Of a stretch of DNA of 64,000 bases, positions 18,220-26,904 are shown in pieces. Positions within the stretch are counted from its first letter, which is position 1; the number at the start of each line of letters is the position of its first letter. The stretch is from Siminovitchia thermophila. GTDB lineage: Bacteria > Bacillota > Bacilli > Bacillales > Bacillaceae_C. The position numbers and the translations under genes were made by a program. The notes beneath the pieces are model-generated. The model was not told where the DNA came from. It searched no databases and saw only the letters and a list, made by a program, of their open reading frames with translations. The stretch lies in assembly GCF_016909185.1 (NCBI RefSeq), contig NZ_JAFBFH010000008.1, positions 62,001 to 126,000 on the forward strand. Reading direction: 5' to 3'.

Positions 18220-19830
18220 TCACAAATCTGTATTGATAAATTCAAGAATTTCCAAAGCTGTATGAATGTTTTTCCAATCCCTGCCATTTTGTAAAGAAAT
18301 CCCCAATATTCCTTCCGCTTTCCTCAAGCGATATGACAATGTATTGGGATGGATGACAAGCATATTCGCAACTTCTTTATGCTGTCTGTCCATGTTCATA
18401 TACGTTTTTAATGTGTGAAATTCTTCCTGATAATTCTTGTCGAGTAACGGACCCAGCTGATCATCCACAAATTTTTTTAAAATCGGGAAATCCAAGCTTT
18501 GCCACAGTCTGACAGTTCCGAGCTCGGAATAAAGAACGAGCGGCCTTTGCTGTTCCCTTTTTGCATAAACTACAGATTCTACCGCTTCCCTGTAAGAGAT
18601 GACGAGATCATGAATTGGAACACCATTCCCGACACCAATAGTTATGTTCTCTGCTTGTTTGCTCTTCTTCAACAGTTGCTTCTTAAATTCCCGCAAAGAT
18701 TCCTTACTTATATGTGACACCAGAATGATGACGTCATATCCCCTTGTTAAAATAACACATTGAGGCTGGATTCTTTTCATGCAGTCTTCGACATATCTGA
18801 TAAAGTGCTCCTTCTCAAAAACGGTCTTAGGGTCCCATAATGGAGCAATCTTTCCAGAAATAATGATGCAAGTAACCTCTTGAAATTCACCTAAGCCCAT
18901 TTGTTTTTGATTTTTTAATGTATGGGCAAAAGGCGCTCCTTCTAAAATTTCATGAAATAACTCATCCTTGATGTGGACATCCCTTTCAAAAATCGCATTT
19001 TGTTTGATTAGCTCCAATGCCATCGCTGTCGCGGCCTGTTGTAAAGCAACAAGTTGCAACTTGGTTAGATGATGGATCGGCTTTCTGATTTGTAGATATC
19101 CAAGGGTTTCATGCGCCGAAATAATCGGAAATTGGTTACCATCCTCATCGTTGATTTCACTGTAGTACACCGGCTCATCTAATATACGCTCTAATACTTT
19201 CATAATTTGGGAAGTGCCGCTGCCTTCCAATAAAATTTTAGTAAATTTTTCATGAACATCGAGAGAAAAATGTAACTCTTCATTTCTTCTATTCAAATCC
19301 TCAAATAATTGAGCATTGACAATGGCAATAGCAGCCTGACTGGCAATAATCTCAACTAATTTTCCTTCTTCGTCACTAAAAACTTCTCCCTTTTCGTCAA
19401 AATTATCAACGGCAAGCACCCCAATGCATTCACCCTTATAGAGTAGAGGAGAGCAGATGACACTTTGTATATCACGGTTATATACACCTCGTTGCAAATA
19501 ACGATGATTTTCTTTACTCATCGTTTTCATATATGTTTTTACCGTTTCACCGCACGCCGTCATAGTCGTTTTCTTTTGAAAAACAGTACCAGTCAATGAC
19601 TCACCTGGCCTAAATGTAACATGACGTATCGCCTCTTTGTGAACCCCCATTCCATCGGCAAAGTGCAGAAGACCATCGTCCTCCAGATAATACAAAATAA
19701 CGGTATCTGCTTGATCAATCAATTCAAATGCCGATTGCACCAAACGACTTAAAGTTGTTTGTTTATCCAAGCTTTGGGTCAACATTAAATTCATTTCAAA
19801 CAACTTCATATCCTTTGAAACATTTTCCAT
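18220..19830 (-). CDS. GAF-domain transcriptional regulator with PucR/CdaR-type helix-turn-helix
   Basis: This 536-aa protein has an N-terminal GAF sensor domain (about 15-175, with VICSPLLYKGECIGVLAVDN) and a middle region of GGDEF-like fold typical of CdaR/PucR proteins (about 300-420). A C-terminal PucR-type helix-turn-helix follows (about 480-520: KEVANMLVIHPNTLSYRLRK). Such regulators usually activate adjacent catabolic genes in response to a small ligand. It lies 110 bases upstream of the aldehyde dehydrogenase gene on the same strand, so it probably controls that operon. The ATG at 19830 is preceded by GGGGAGGAG; a start further upstream would include the site. Confidence 0.85.
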   Translation of the reverse strand: MENVSKDMKLFEMNLMLTQSLDKQTTLSRLVQSAFELIDQADTVILYYLEDDGLLHFADGMGVHKEAIRHVTFRPGESLTGTVFQKKTTMTACGETVKTYMKTMSKENHRYLQRGVYNRDIQSVICSPLLYKGECIGVLAVDNFDEKGEVFSDEEGKLVEIIASQAAIAIVNAQLFEDLNRRNEELHFSLDVHEKFTKILLEGSGTSQIMKVLERILDEPVYYSEINDEDGNQFPIISAHETLGYLQIRKPIHHLTKLQLVALQQAATAMALELIKQNAIFERDVHIKDELFHEILEGAPFAHTLKNQKQMGLGEFQEVTCIIISGKIAPLWDPKTVFEKEHFIRYVEDCMKRIQPQCVILTRGYDVIILVSHISKESLREFKKQLLKKSKQAENITIGVGNGVPIHDLVISYREAVESVVYAKREQQRPLVLYSELGTVRLWQSLDFPILKKFVDDQLGPLLDKNYQEEFHTLKTYMNMDRQHKEVANMLVIHPNTLSYRLRKAEGILGISLQNGRDWKNIHTALEILEFINTDL

Positions 19831-20101
19831 GTTTCTCCTCCCCATCTTGTTTGAAAAATATATATATCATTGTACTTAACAAAAAAGAGAATACCGAATG
19901 AATGGTATCATTTATTATTTCGTTACCCAAAGCCTTGAACGAAACAGAAGGCGGCGGTAAAAGCCCGTTTCTCGCGTGCCGATGATGGATGATGCTCCAT
20001 CGTTCAAACTTTTCTCCCGAATAAATGATTACAACAAGAATGGAAATACTACTTTCTACAGACATTCTGGCTTTATAACTTGTACTAAATTGGAGGTCAA
20101 C

Positions 20102-21727
20102 ATGGATCTTGCACATCTGTTCATCGTGATTGGCTTTATAACTAGCATCTTTGTCATTGGAACAATCATCTTTCTTTTTGCATATTTGCTTCTATTTGAC
20201 AGAAATCAGAAGATGCATTCCATCTTAAGGAATTATCCGGTGCTTGGCAGGGTCCGGTATTTTCTAGAAAAAATCGGGCCGGAAATGCGCCAATATTGGT
20301 TTAATAGCGATACAGAGGGAAGGCCTTACACAAGAGACGACTATGAACATATTGTGAGGAGCGCAAAATATAAGCGGGCTGCGATCGGGTTTGGCTCTAA
20401 ACGTGACTTTGAAGAAGAAGGCTATTACGTCCGAAATGATCTGTTTCCAAAACTAACAGAAGAATTGAAAGTAGACACTGAAACCTTGGCATTGACCCAA
20501 AAGTATTTACTTATTAAGGACCCTCTTTTTACACAAAGGGTTGAAAAATGGGAGGAGGATAAGTCATCGGCGTATCTACTGCACGATAATGATGCTGTCG
20601 TCATTGGAGCCGGGCTCAAGCATCCATTTATCCTGAAAGGGCTTATCGGCATGTCGGCGATGAGTTACGGGGCACTGGGAAAACATGCCATTACTGCTTT
20701 ATCAAAAGGACTCTCCATGGCAAAAGGAACGTGGATGAATACCGGGGAGGGAGGATTATCCCCCTATCACCTTGAAGGCGGCGTTGATCTTATGGTGCAA
20801 ATCGGGCCCGGCTTATTTGGTATTCGAAACCCGGACGGGGATGTCGATTGGGAGGAGTTAAAAAGAAAAAGCGAAATCCCGCAAGTAAAGGCCTTTGAAA
20901 TAAAACTGGGGCAAGGCGCAAAAGTCCGCGGCGGCCATATTGATGCGGAAAAAGTAAATCCAGAGGTAGCCGCCATTCGCAAAGTAAAGCCATATACATC
21001 TTTGGACAGCCCAAACCGTTTCCGTCAATTTCACGACGTTCCAACGATGTGCGACTTTATTGAGAAAATCAGAGAAACGACCGGAAAACCTGTCGGAATC
21101 AAAATAGTCATTGGGGGAAACGACAGCGTTTTAGAGTTGGCAAGTTACATGCGAAAGACGGGAAAAGGACCGGATTTCATTTCAATAGATGGCGGTGAAG
21201 GCGGAACGGGAGCCTCTTATCAAGAACTGGCAGACAGCGTTGGTTTGCCTGTGAAGTCGGGCCTTCCCATCCTCGTATCCACACTTCAAAAATACGGCGT
21301 CCGGGATCGCGTCAAAATAATTGCGTCCGGCAAGCTTTTTACCCCGGACCGGGTGGCTATAGCGCTCGCCATGGGCGCCGATCTTGTGCAAATTGCCAGA
21401 GGCTTCATGATATCTGTCGGTTGCATTCAAACATTAAAATGCCAATCCAATATCTGTCCCGTTGGAGTTGCCACAACCGACCCTTTACTGCAAAAGGCAT
21501 TAGTTATTGAAGAAAAGAAGCATCGGGCCGCCAATTATCTCATCACACTCCGAAAAGGGCTATTCCGGATTTCCGCAGCCGCCGGATTGGATTCTCCCGT
21601 TCATTTTTCTCCCAAACACGTCATGTTTAAAGACGATAAAGGTGTCGTCCATTCATTGGAAAACATTATGAATGAAATTGAGCAACAAATAAAAATCCGG
21701 GAGGAACAACATTCTACTTTGTTTTGA
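20102..21727 (+). CDS. FMN-binding glutamate synthase-family protein (YerD-like)
   Basis: This 541-aa protein has one N-terminal membrane helix (about 5-32) followed by a domain matching the FMN/Fe-S central part of the glutamate synthase large subunit. Visible marks are MSAMSYGALGKHAITALS, NTGEGGLSPYH, IKLGQGAKVRGG, SIDGGEGGTGAS and the 3Fe-4S-type cysteines in CIQTLKCQSNICPVGVAT. The glutaminase domain is absent, so it is a stand-alone membrane-anchored relative of B. subtilis YerD, of unknown substrate. The ATG at 20102 has GGAGG 5 bases upstream; an in-frame start at 19976 lacks one. Confidence 0.88.
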   Translation: MDLAHLFIVIGFITSIFVIGTIIFLFAYLLLFDRNQKMHSILRNYPVLGRVRYFLEKIGPEMRQYWFNSDTEGRPYTRDDYEHIVRSAKYKRAAIGFGSKRDFEEEGYYVRNDLFPKLTEELKVDTETLALTQKYLLIKDPLFTQRVEKWEEDKSSAYLLHDNDAVVIGAGLKHPFILKGLIGMSAMSYGALGKHAITALSKGLSMAKGTWMNTGEGGLSPYHLEGGVDLMVQIGPGLFGIRNPDGDVDWEELKRKSEIPQVKAFEIKLGQGAKVRGGHIDAEKVNPEVAAIRKVKPYTSLDSPNRFRQFHDVPTMCDFIEKIRETTGKPVGIKIVIGGNDSVLELASYMRKTGKGPDFISIDGGEGGTGASYQELADSVGLPVKSGLPILVSTLQKYGVRDRVKIIASGKLFTPDRVAIALAMGADLVQIARGFMISVGCIQTLKCQSNICPVGVATTDPLLQKALVIEEKKHRAANYLITLRKGLFRISAAAGLDSPVHFSPKHVMFKDDKGVVHSLENIMNEIEQQIKIREEQHSTLF

Positions 21728-21844
21728 ATGGCTTCTTTGACCCCCCGATATTGGTGGAGAACCGGAATACGAAAGAGACAATACAAATAGACTCGATGTT
21801 AAGAAAAAGGGTGACGTCAGATAAACATATTGTAAAAACACAAA

Positions 21845-21889
21845 ATAAAAAAGCTTGTAGAGAAAGAACAGCTACTTTCTCTACAAGCT
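21845..21889 (-). terminator. Perfect 15-base hairpin terminator (dispersed type)
   Basis: AGCTTGTAGAGAAAG (21852-21866) and CTTTCTCTACAAGCT (21875-21889) pair perfectly; six T residues then ATTTTG follow on the minus strand. It lies between convergent genes and ends the 28080-21903 gene set. It is the best preserved of three copies in the window. Confidence 0.85.
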
Positions 21890-21902
21890 GAGCCTGCCTT
21901 TC

Positions 21903-23375
21903 TTATTCAAACCATTGAATCGGTTGAGGATTCAGGCTGATATTGATTTGCTTTGTTTCCTGGTATTCATCCAGCCCATAAGTCCCAAGGCTTCTGCCGA
22001 TACCGCTCTGTTTGTAGCCTCCCCACGGAGCCTGGACGTTTGTCAAATGGTAGGTATTCACCCACGTAATTCCTGCACGCACTTTTTGAATGACGCGCAT
22101 GGCTTTATGTTGGTCTTTGGAAAATACCGCGCCCGCAAGACCGAATTCTGTATCGTTTGCCAGCTTGATTGCTTCTTCTTCGTCTTTGAACTTTTGGATG
22201 ACCACTACGGGACCGAAGATTTCTTCCCGGACGATCCGCATGTCACTGGTTACATCTGTAAAAACGGTCGGCTCGATAAAAAAGCCTTTCTCCATCCCGT
22301 CCCGCTCTATGCGCTTCCCTCCGCATAAAAGTGTGGCTCCTTCTTCTTTTCCAATCCGGATATATTCCAAAATGCTTTCCATATGCTTTTTACTGACGAT
22401 CGCGCCCACTTCCGAGCTTTCTTCATTTCCCGGCCCGACTTTGATTGCTTTGGCTCTTGCCACATATGTTGTAACAAACTTGTCGTAGATGCCTTCTTGC
22501 ACCAAAATGCGGCTCCCTGACGAGCAGACCTGTCCAGCTCCCATAAAAATACCGAAAAGCGCATAGTCAACCGCTGTTTCAAGGTCAGCATCATCAAAAA
22601 TAATATTCGGTGATTTCCCTCCCAGTTCGAGGGAAACTTTTTTCAGATTGCCTGTTGCCGCCTTCATAATCTGGCGTCCAACGCCCGTGCTTCCCGTAAA
22701 GGAAACAATGTCCACATGATCGCTTTCAGCAATCGTTTGACCAACGATGGCTCCTGAACCCATCACTAAATGGGCCACTCCCTTGGGTAAACTTGTTTGA
22801 TCCATCAGCTCAAACACTTTTACAGCCGTCAACGGGGTGATTTCAGCCGGCTTTAAAATAATGGAGTTTCCCGCGGCTAAGGCGGGAGCCATTTTCCAGA
22901 CGCTCATCAATAGCGGGAAATTCCAGGGAACAATTAAGCCCGCAACCCCCATTGGTTCTTTTACGATCATCGTTTGCATATCTTGTGACGCTTCATATAT
23001 TTGTCCATTCGGATGATTGAGCAGTCCCGCATAATAGCGGAAAGTGTTAGCTGCCTCAGCAGCATCCGCTTGTGCTTCCCGTCTTGTTTTCCCATTGTTT
23101 TGCATTTCCAAATCCGCAAGCTCGTCCATACTCTCTTCCATTTTTTCAGCGATCTCCAGCAACGTTTGCGCCCTTTCTTGGGGAGTCCTTTCTGACCAAA
23201 CGCCGCTTTCAAATGCTGTTTTTGCCATATGAATCGCTTTTTCTGTCTCTTCCTTCGTCGCTTTCGGTGCTTTGGCGATGATTTGCTGATTGGCAGGGTT
23301 TAAGATATCCTGCTTGTCCGGATTATTAGACTCTATCCATTCTCCGTTTATATATAGTTTCAAGTTTAGTGTCAT
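21903..23375 (-). CDS. Aldehyde dehydrogenase, betaine/phenylacetaldehyde dehydrogenase-like
   Basis: This protein of about 490 aa has all catalytic marks of the NAD-dependent aldehyde dehydrogenase family: VPWNFPLLMSVWKMAPA, SFTGSTGVG, the base Glu in LELGGKSP and the nucleophile Cys in GAGQVCSSGSR. AGGAGG at 23386-23391 serves two close ATG codons (23381 and 23375); the second has the more usual spacing. It lies only about 80 bases after the ThDP-dependent enzyme gene. Such pairs commonly decarboxylate a 2-oxo acid to an aldehyde and oxidise the aldehyde to the acid, which I infer here. Confidence 0.9.
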   Translation of the reverse strand: MTLNLKLYINGEWIESNNPDKQDILNPANQQIIAKAPKATKEETEKAIHMAKTAFESGVWSERTPQERAQTLLEIAEKMEESMDELADLEMQNNGKTRREAQADAAEAANTFRYYAGLLNHPNGQIYEASQDMQTMIVKEPMGVAGLIVPWNFPLLMSVWKMAPALAAGNSIILKPAEITPLTAVKVFELMDQTSLPKGVAHLVMGSGAIVGQTIAESDHVDIVSFTGSTGVGRQIMKAATGNLKKVSLELGGKSPNIIFDDADLETAVDYALFGIFMGAGQVCSSGSRILVQEGIYDKFVTTYVARAKAIKVGPGNEESSEVGAIVSKKHMESILEYIRIGKEEGATLLCGGKRIERDGMEKGFFIEPTVFTDVTSDMRIVREEIFGPVVVIQKFKDEEEAIKLANDTEFGLAGAVFSKDQHKAMRVIQKVRAGITWVNTYHLTNVQAPWGGYKQSGIGRSLGTYGLDEYQETKQINISLNPQPIQWFE

Positions 23376-23452
23376 AACCATGATGCCTCCTGTTTTCAGC
23401 TTTTCATGCAGACGATCATTCTCATGTTCCAAAGAGGATGACGACAGATTGT

Positions 23453-25126
23453 TTATTCCCCGTGCGGACGGAAAGATGCGATATATTCCTCGGAGTCTTT
23501 ATAATGGAGCGTACCTACTGCCTCCACATCAATAACAACCATATAAGGTTTTTGGCTGGCAAGCGCGTTTGCCAATCCTTTTTCAAATTCCTGAACGGAA
23601 CTTGCTTTTTCTGCTTCAAAGCCCATTGATTTTGCCATCATGACGAAATCGGGGTTTTTCAAATCAACAGCCGCGCGTCTGCCGTAAGCGGCTTCCTGGT
23701 AGTATCTTAAAATACCGTAGCCGCCATCATCGAATAGCAGGACAATAATGGGCGCATCTTCTTGGGTCGCCGTAATCATTTCACCGGCATTCAACATAAA
23801 GCCTCCATCGCCCGCGATGAGTACGACCGGCTTATCCGGCTGGCCAATTTTGGCACCGATTGCCATTGGCAAGCCCTGTCCGATTCCTCCGCCTGCCATG
23901 TAAAGGTAATTTCTCGGCTCGTGGACGTCAACCAGTTTATTCCCCCAAGTATAGCCGGGGATCGTCACATCCGTTATCAGGACTGTATGATCAGGAAGCT
24001 GTTCACGCATAATCGCAGCTATATCACCATAAGGCTTAATGGAACTGCAAAGATCGTCACGCACTGCTTGACGGACAGCCTTGACTTCATCCACATAAGC
24101 GGTATCCGGCGTTAATTCCCTCTCGGCCAGCGCGTTGTTGATCTCTTGCAAAACTGCCTTGGCATCGCCGACCAATCCATAAAGTGTATCAAAGTTGCGG
24201 TTAAACGCATTTGGATCCGCATCAATATTAATGTGGTTTTCAGGTAACGGAGATGTCCAGCCATTTGTCTCTCCACCACGGAAACGGACGCCTATGCTGA
24301 TCAGCAAATCCGACTTTTTCAAGAGCTCCTCGAACTGCGTAAAAAACGCAAAATTGCCGATACAAAGCGGGTGATTTTCGGGAATGGAGCCTTTTCCCGC
24401 CTCACTTGTCACAACAGCAGGCTGGATTTTTTCAACCAATGCCAGAAGTTCCTCCGATGCGCCTGAAGCAATGACGCCATGACCCGCCCACACAATCGGC
24501 CTTTTGGCTGTTGCAATTTTTTCAACTACTTCGGCCGGCAGATTAATTTTCACTTTCGTATCTTGAACAGTTCCTACTTCTATTAATTGATTGCGCGGAA
24601 TGATCAGCGGCTGGAAATTTGTTGGAATTTGTACAGTAATAGGCCCTGTTGGAACTGTTAATGCCTCTTCGATCGCTTTACGCATAAATGGCGTGATCTG
24701 CTTCGGTCTCTTCAAGAGATACGCCGCTTTGTTCGCCCCATCCATCATCTTCAATTGATCTTTACATTCGTGGATATAACGTTGATCTGTTCCAATGTAA
24801 TGGGAATCTGCTTCCCCTGTGATATGGAGAAGCGGAGTACCGGCGTTCCATGATTCCGTCAATGAACCCGCGCCATTTCCCGCACCGGCTCCCGTGCTCG
24901 TTAGCACAACTCCCAATTTCCCTGTCGCACGAGCATAGGCGTCAGCCATATTGACCGCCCCGCTTTCTCCGCGCGCAGTGACGATGCGGATTTTTCCGCT
25001 GCGGAGCATCGCATCATAGATCGGCATGTTATGAATACTGACAATCCCGTAAACTACCTCAACTCCCGCTCGCACCAACTCTTCCACAATGGCATCTGAA
25101 ACTGTGTATGCTTTTTGATTATTCAT
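23453..25126 (-). CDS. Thiamine diphosphate-dependent enzyme, 2-oxo acid decarboxylase/acetolactate synthase family
   Basis: This 557-aa protein has the three-domain ThDP fold. The catalytic Glu lies in ARGESGAVNMADAYAR (about residue 50) and the central domain at about 190-320. The cofactor motif begins GDGGFMLN and ends in LFDDGGYG, where D replaces the usual second N. It is not clearly IlvB and resembles benzoylformate, phenylpyruvate or indolepyruvate decarboxylase-like proteins. GGGAGGG precedes the ATG at 25126. Its neighbours (aldehyde dehydrogenase downstream, amino acid permease and amino acid dehydrogenase upstream) favour a 2-oxo acid decarboxylase role. Confidence 0.82.
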   Translation of the reverse strand: MNNQKAYTVSDAIVEELVRAGVEVVYGIVSIHNMPIYDAMLRSGKIRIVTARGESGAVNMADAYARATGKLGVVLTSTGAGAGNGAGSLTESWNAGTPLLHITGEADSHYIGTDQRYIHECKDQLKMMDGANKAAYLLKRPKQITPFMRKAIEEALTVPTGPITVQIPTNFQPLIIPRNQLIEVGTVQDTKVKINLPAEVVEKIATAKRPIVWAGHGVIASGASEELLALVEKIQPAVVTSEAGKGSIPENHPLCIGNFAFFTQFEELLKKSDLLISIGVRFRGGETNGWTSPLPENHINIDADPNAFNRNFDTLYGLVGDAKAVLQEINNALAERELTPDTAYVDEVKAVRQAVRDDLCSSIKPYGDIAAIMREQLPDHTVLITDVTIPGYTWGNKLVDVHEPRNYLYMAGGGIGQGLPMAIGAKIGQPDKPVVLIAGDGGFMLNAGEMITATQEDAPIIVLLFDDGGYGILRYYQEAAYGRRAAVDLKNPDFVMMAKSMGFEAEKASSVQEFEKGLANALASQKPYMVVIDVEAVGTLHYKDSEEYIASFRPHGE

Positions 25127-25320
25127 GATAAGCCCTCCCAAGATGTTCATTCTTTATTTCTTTCTATCGTAAAAACTTCATTGTACTTCAAAATGGATCT
25201 AAACTGTATAACTGCATCCACGGAGCCGGGTAACTTTGGCCCTCATACGAATCTCTATCATCCACCCAGCCTTCACCTGCTGTTTAAGCTCACGCGGGCA
25301 AAATTCGTGCAGTCCCATTT

Positions 25321-26751
25321 CTATTGCGCAAATTTATCAGGTTCTTTATTTCTCAAGACTGGTGCATGCACTTTACTTCTCGCAAACTTGAAATAGTAAA
25401 AGATATAGCATGCGGCAACAAAGCCGAATCCGATATACAGTGACGTGCGCTGTGTGGGATCAAAAGCAGTGAAGACAACGATTCCTACACACATGAGCAA
25501 ACAGAGGATGGGGACAAGAGGGTAAAAAGGAACTTTGAAGGTCAAATCTTCTACTTTCCCACCTTTAGCAATATACTGCCTACGAAACCTATACTGGGCC
25601 CATGCAATCGCCATCCAAGTGACTACTCCCCCAACACCGCTAATGGCCAGCAACACGACAAACAATGTTTCTTCCGCCATGACACTCGTTAACAGCGAGA
25701 GCAATGCGAACACCAATGTAACGAAAAGGGCGTTCATCGGGATGCCGCGCTTGTTCAATTTACCAAATAAACGGGGAGCCTGTCCGCTTTGGGATAGCGA
25801 ATACAGGATTCTTGTACAAGCGAATAAACCTGTATTTCCCACTGAAAGAACGGCCGTCAATATGACGAAGTTCATAATATCAGCGGCATATGGAATACCA
25901 ATCATATCAAATACGGTTACAAAAGGACTTTCCAGCACACCCGCTTTTTTCCACGGAACAATAGCCGATAAAATAAAGGTTGCCAGTACATAGAAAACCA
26001 TAATCCGGATGACAATGCTTCGAATGGCTTTCGGGATATTCTTTTCCGGGTTTTCTGTCTCACCTGCGGCAACCCCCATAATTTCCGACCCCATAAAAGC
26101 GTAGACAACTGTCATCATCGATATAAAAACACCCATAAATCCCGTTGGAAATAGTCCATCACTGAAAAAGTTTGAAAGAAATGGCGCGGATTGGCCTTTT
26201 ATCGGAACGAGTCCAAAAATCGCCGCACCGCCAACGACAATAAAGAAGAGTACAGCAAGTACTTTAATGGCGGAGAACCAATATTCCGTTTCGGCAAAGC
26301 TTCTAGTGGTCAATGCATTAATGCCGAATAGGAGTAAAGCAAAAATGGCACACCAAACCCATACCGGGACATCCGGAAACCACCTGGCCATCAGCAATCC
26401 GGCGGCGATAAACTCCAAACCCACATAAATGGCCCAGCTCAACCAATAAGTCCATCCGATCATAAATCCAGTTGCGGGACCGATAAATCGCTCTGCATGC
26501 GCCTGAAATGAACCTGATACCGGCATGACCACTGATAACTCTCCAAGGCAGATCATCACGAGGTACATCACCAATCCACCGAACAAGTATGCGGTAATGG
26601 CTCCAGCAGGTCCCGCTTCACCAATTGCATACCCAGACCCAAGGAAAAGGCCTGTTCCAATGACTCCTCCTATAGACATCATAAACAAATGTCTGCTTTT
26701 CATCGATCTTTTTAATCCTTTTGACTGTTGACTCCCTAGTTCTTCTTCCAT
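25321..26751 (-). CDS. Amino acid permease, APC superfamily (AAT family)
   Basis: This 476-aa protein has twelve predicted membrane helices and the AAT-family start LKSRHLFMMSIGGVIGTGLF-like pattern (residues about 17-37). Also present are GEAGPAGAITAYLFGG and the conserved MGSEIMGVAAGETENPEKNIPKAI region in two parts. Members are proton-coupled importers of amino acids such as arginine, lysine, GABA or aromatic residues. A GGGGGG tract lies a few bases before the ATG. It sits between genes for an amino acid dehydrogenase and a ThDP-dependent decarboxylase-type enzyme, all on one strand, which suggests uptake of the amino acid that those enzymes degrade. Confidence 0.9.
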   Translation of the reverse strand: MEEELGSQQSKGLKRSMKSRHLFMMSIGGVIGTGLFLGSGYAIGEAGPAGAITAYLFGGLVMYLVMICLGELSVVMPVSGSFQAHAERFIGPATGFMIGWTYWLSWAIYVGLEFIAAGLLMARWFPDVPVWVWCAIFALLLFGINALTTRSFAETEYWFSAIKVLAVLFFIVVGGAAIFGLVPIKGQSAPFLSNFFSDGLFPTGFMGVFISMMTVVYAFMGSEIMGVAAGETENPEKNIPKAIRSIVIRIMVFYVLATFILSAIVPWKKAGVLESPFVTVFDMIGIPYAADIMNFVILTAVLSVGNTGLFACTRILYSLSQSGQAPRLFGKLNKRGIPMNALFVTLVFALLSLLTSVMAEETLFVVLLAISGVGGVVTWMAIAWAQYRFRRQYIAKGGKVEDLTFKVPFYPLVPILCLLMCVGIVVFTAFDPTQRTSLYIGFGFVAACYIFYYFKFARSKVHAPVLRNKEPDKFAQ

Positions 26752-26904
26752 TCAGTTCCCCCCAATATGTTAAAAACCTTAGCTTTTTTCCTTACGATTG
26801 TTCGGTACTGCCTATTTGTGAATGAATATGAAGATCCGAAACCTCGTTATCATATCAAAGTCACGAGTTCGGGGGAGACGCTTTACTGCGCTCCCCATCC
26901 ATTT

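Noticed and set aside
19976-20101. Longer start for the YerD-like gene at 19976
   Set aside because: No ribosome binding site precedes it, and the added residues are polar and unlike the family. GGAGG sits exactly before the ATG at 20102.
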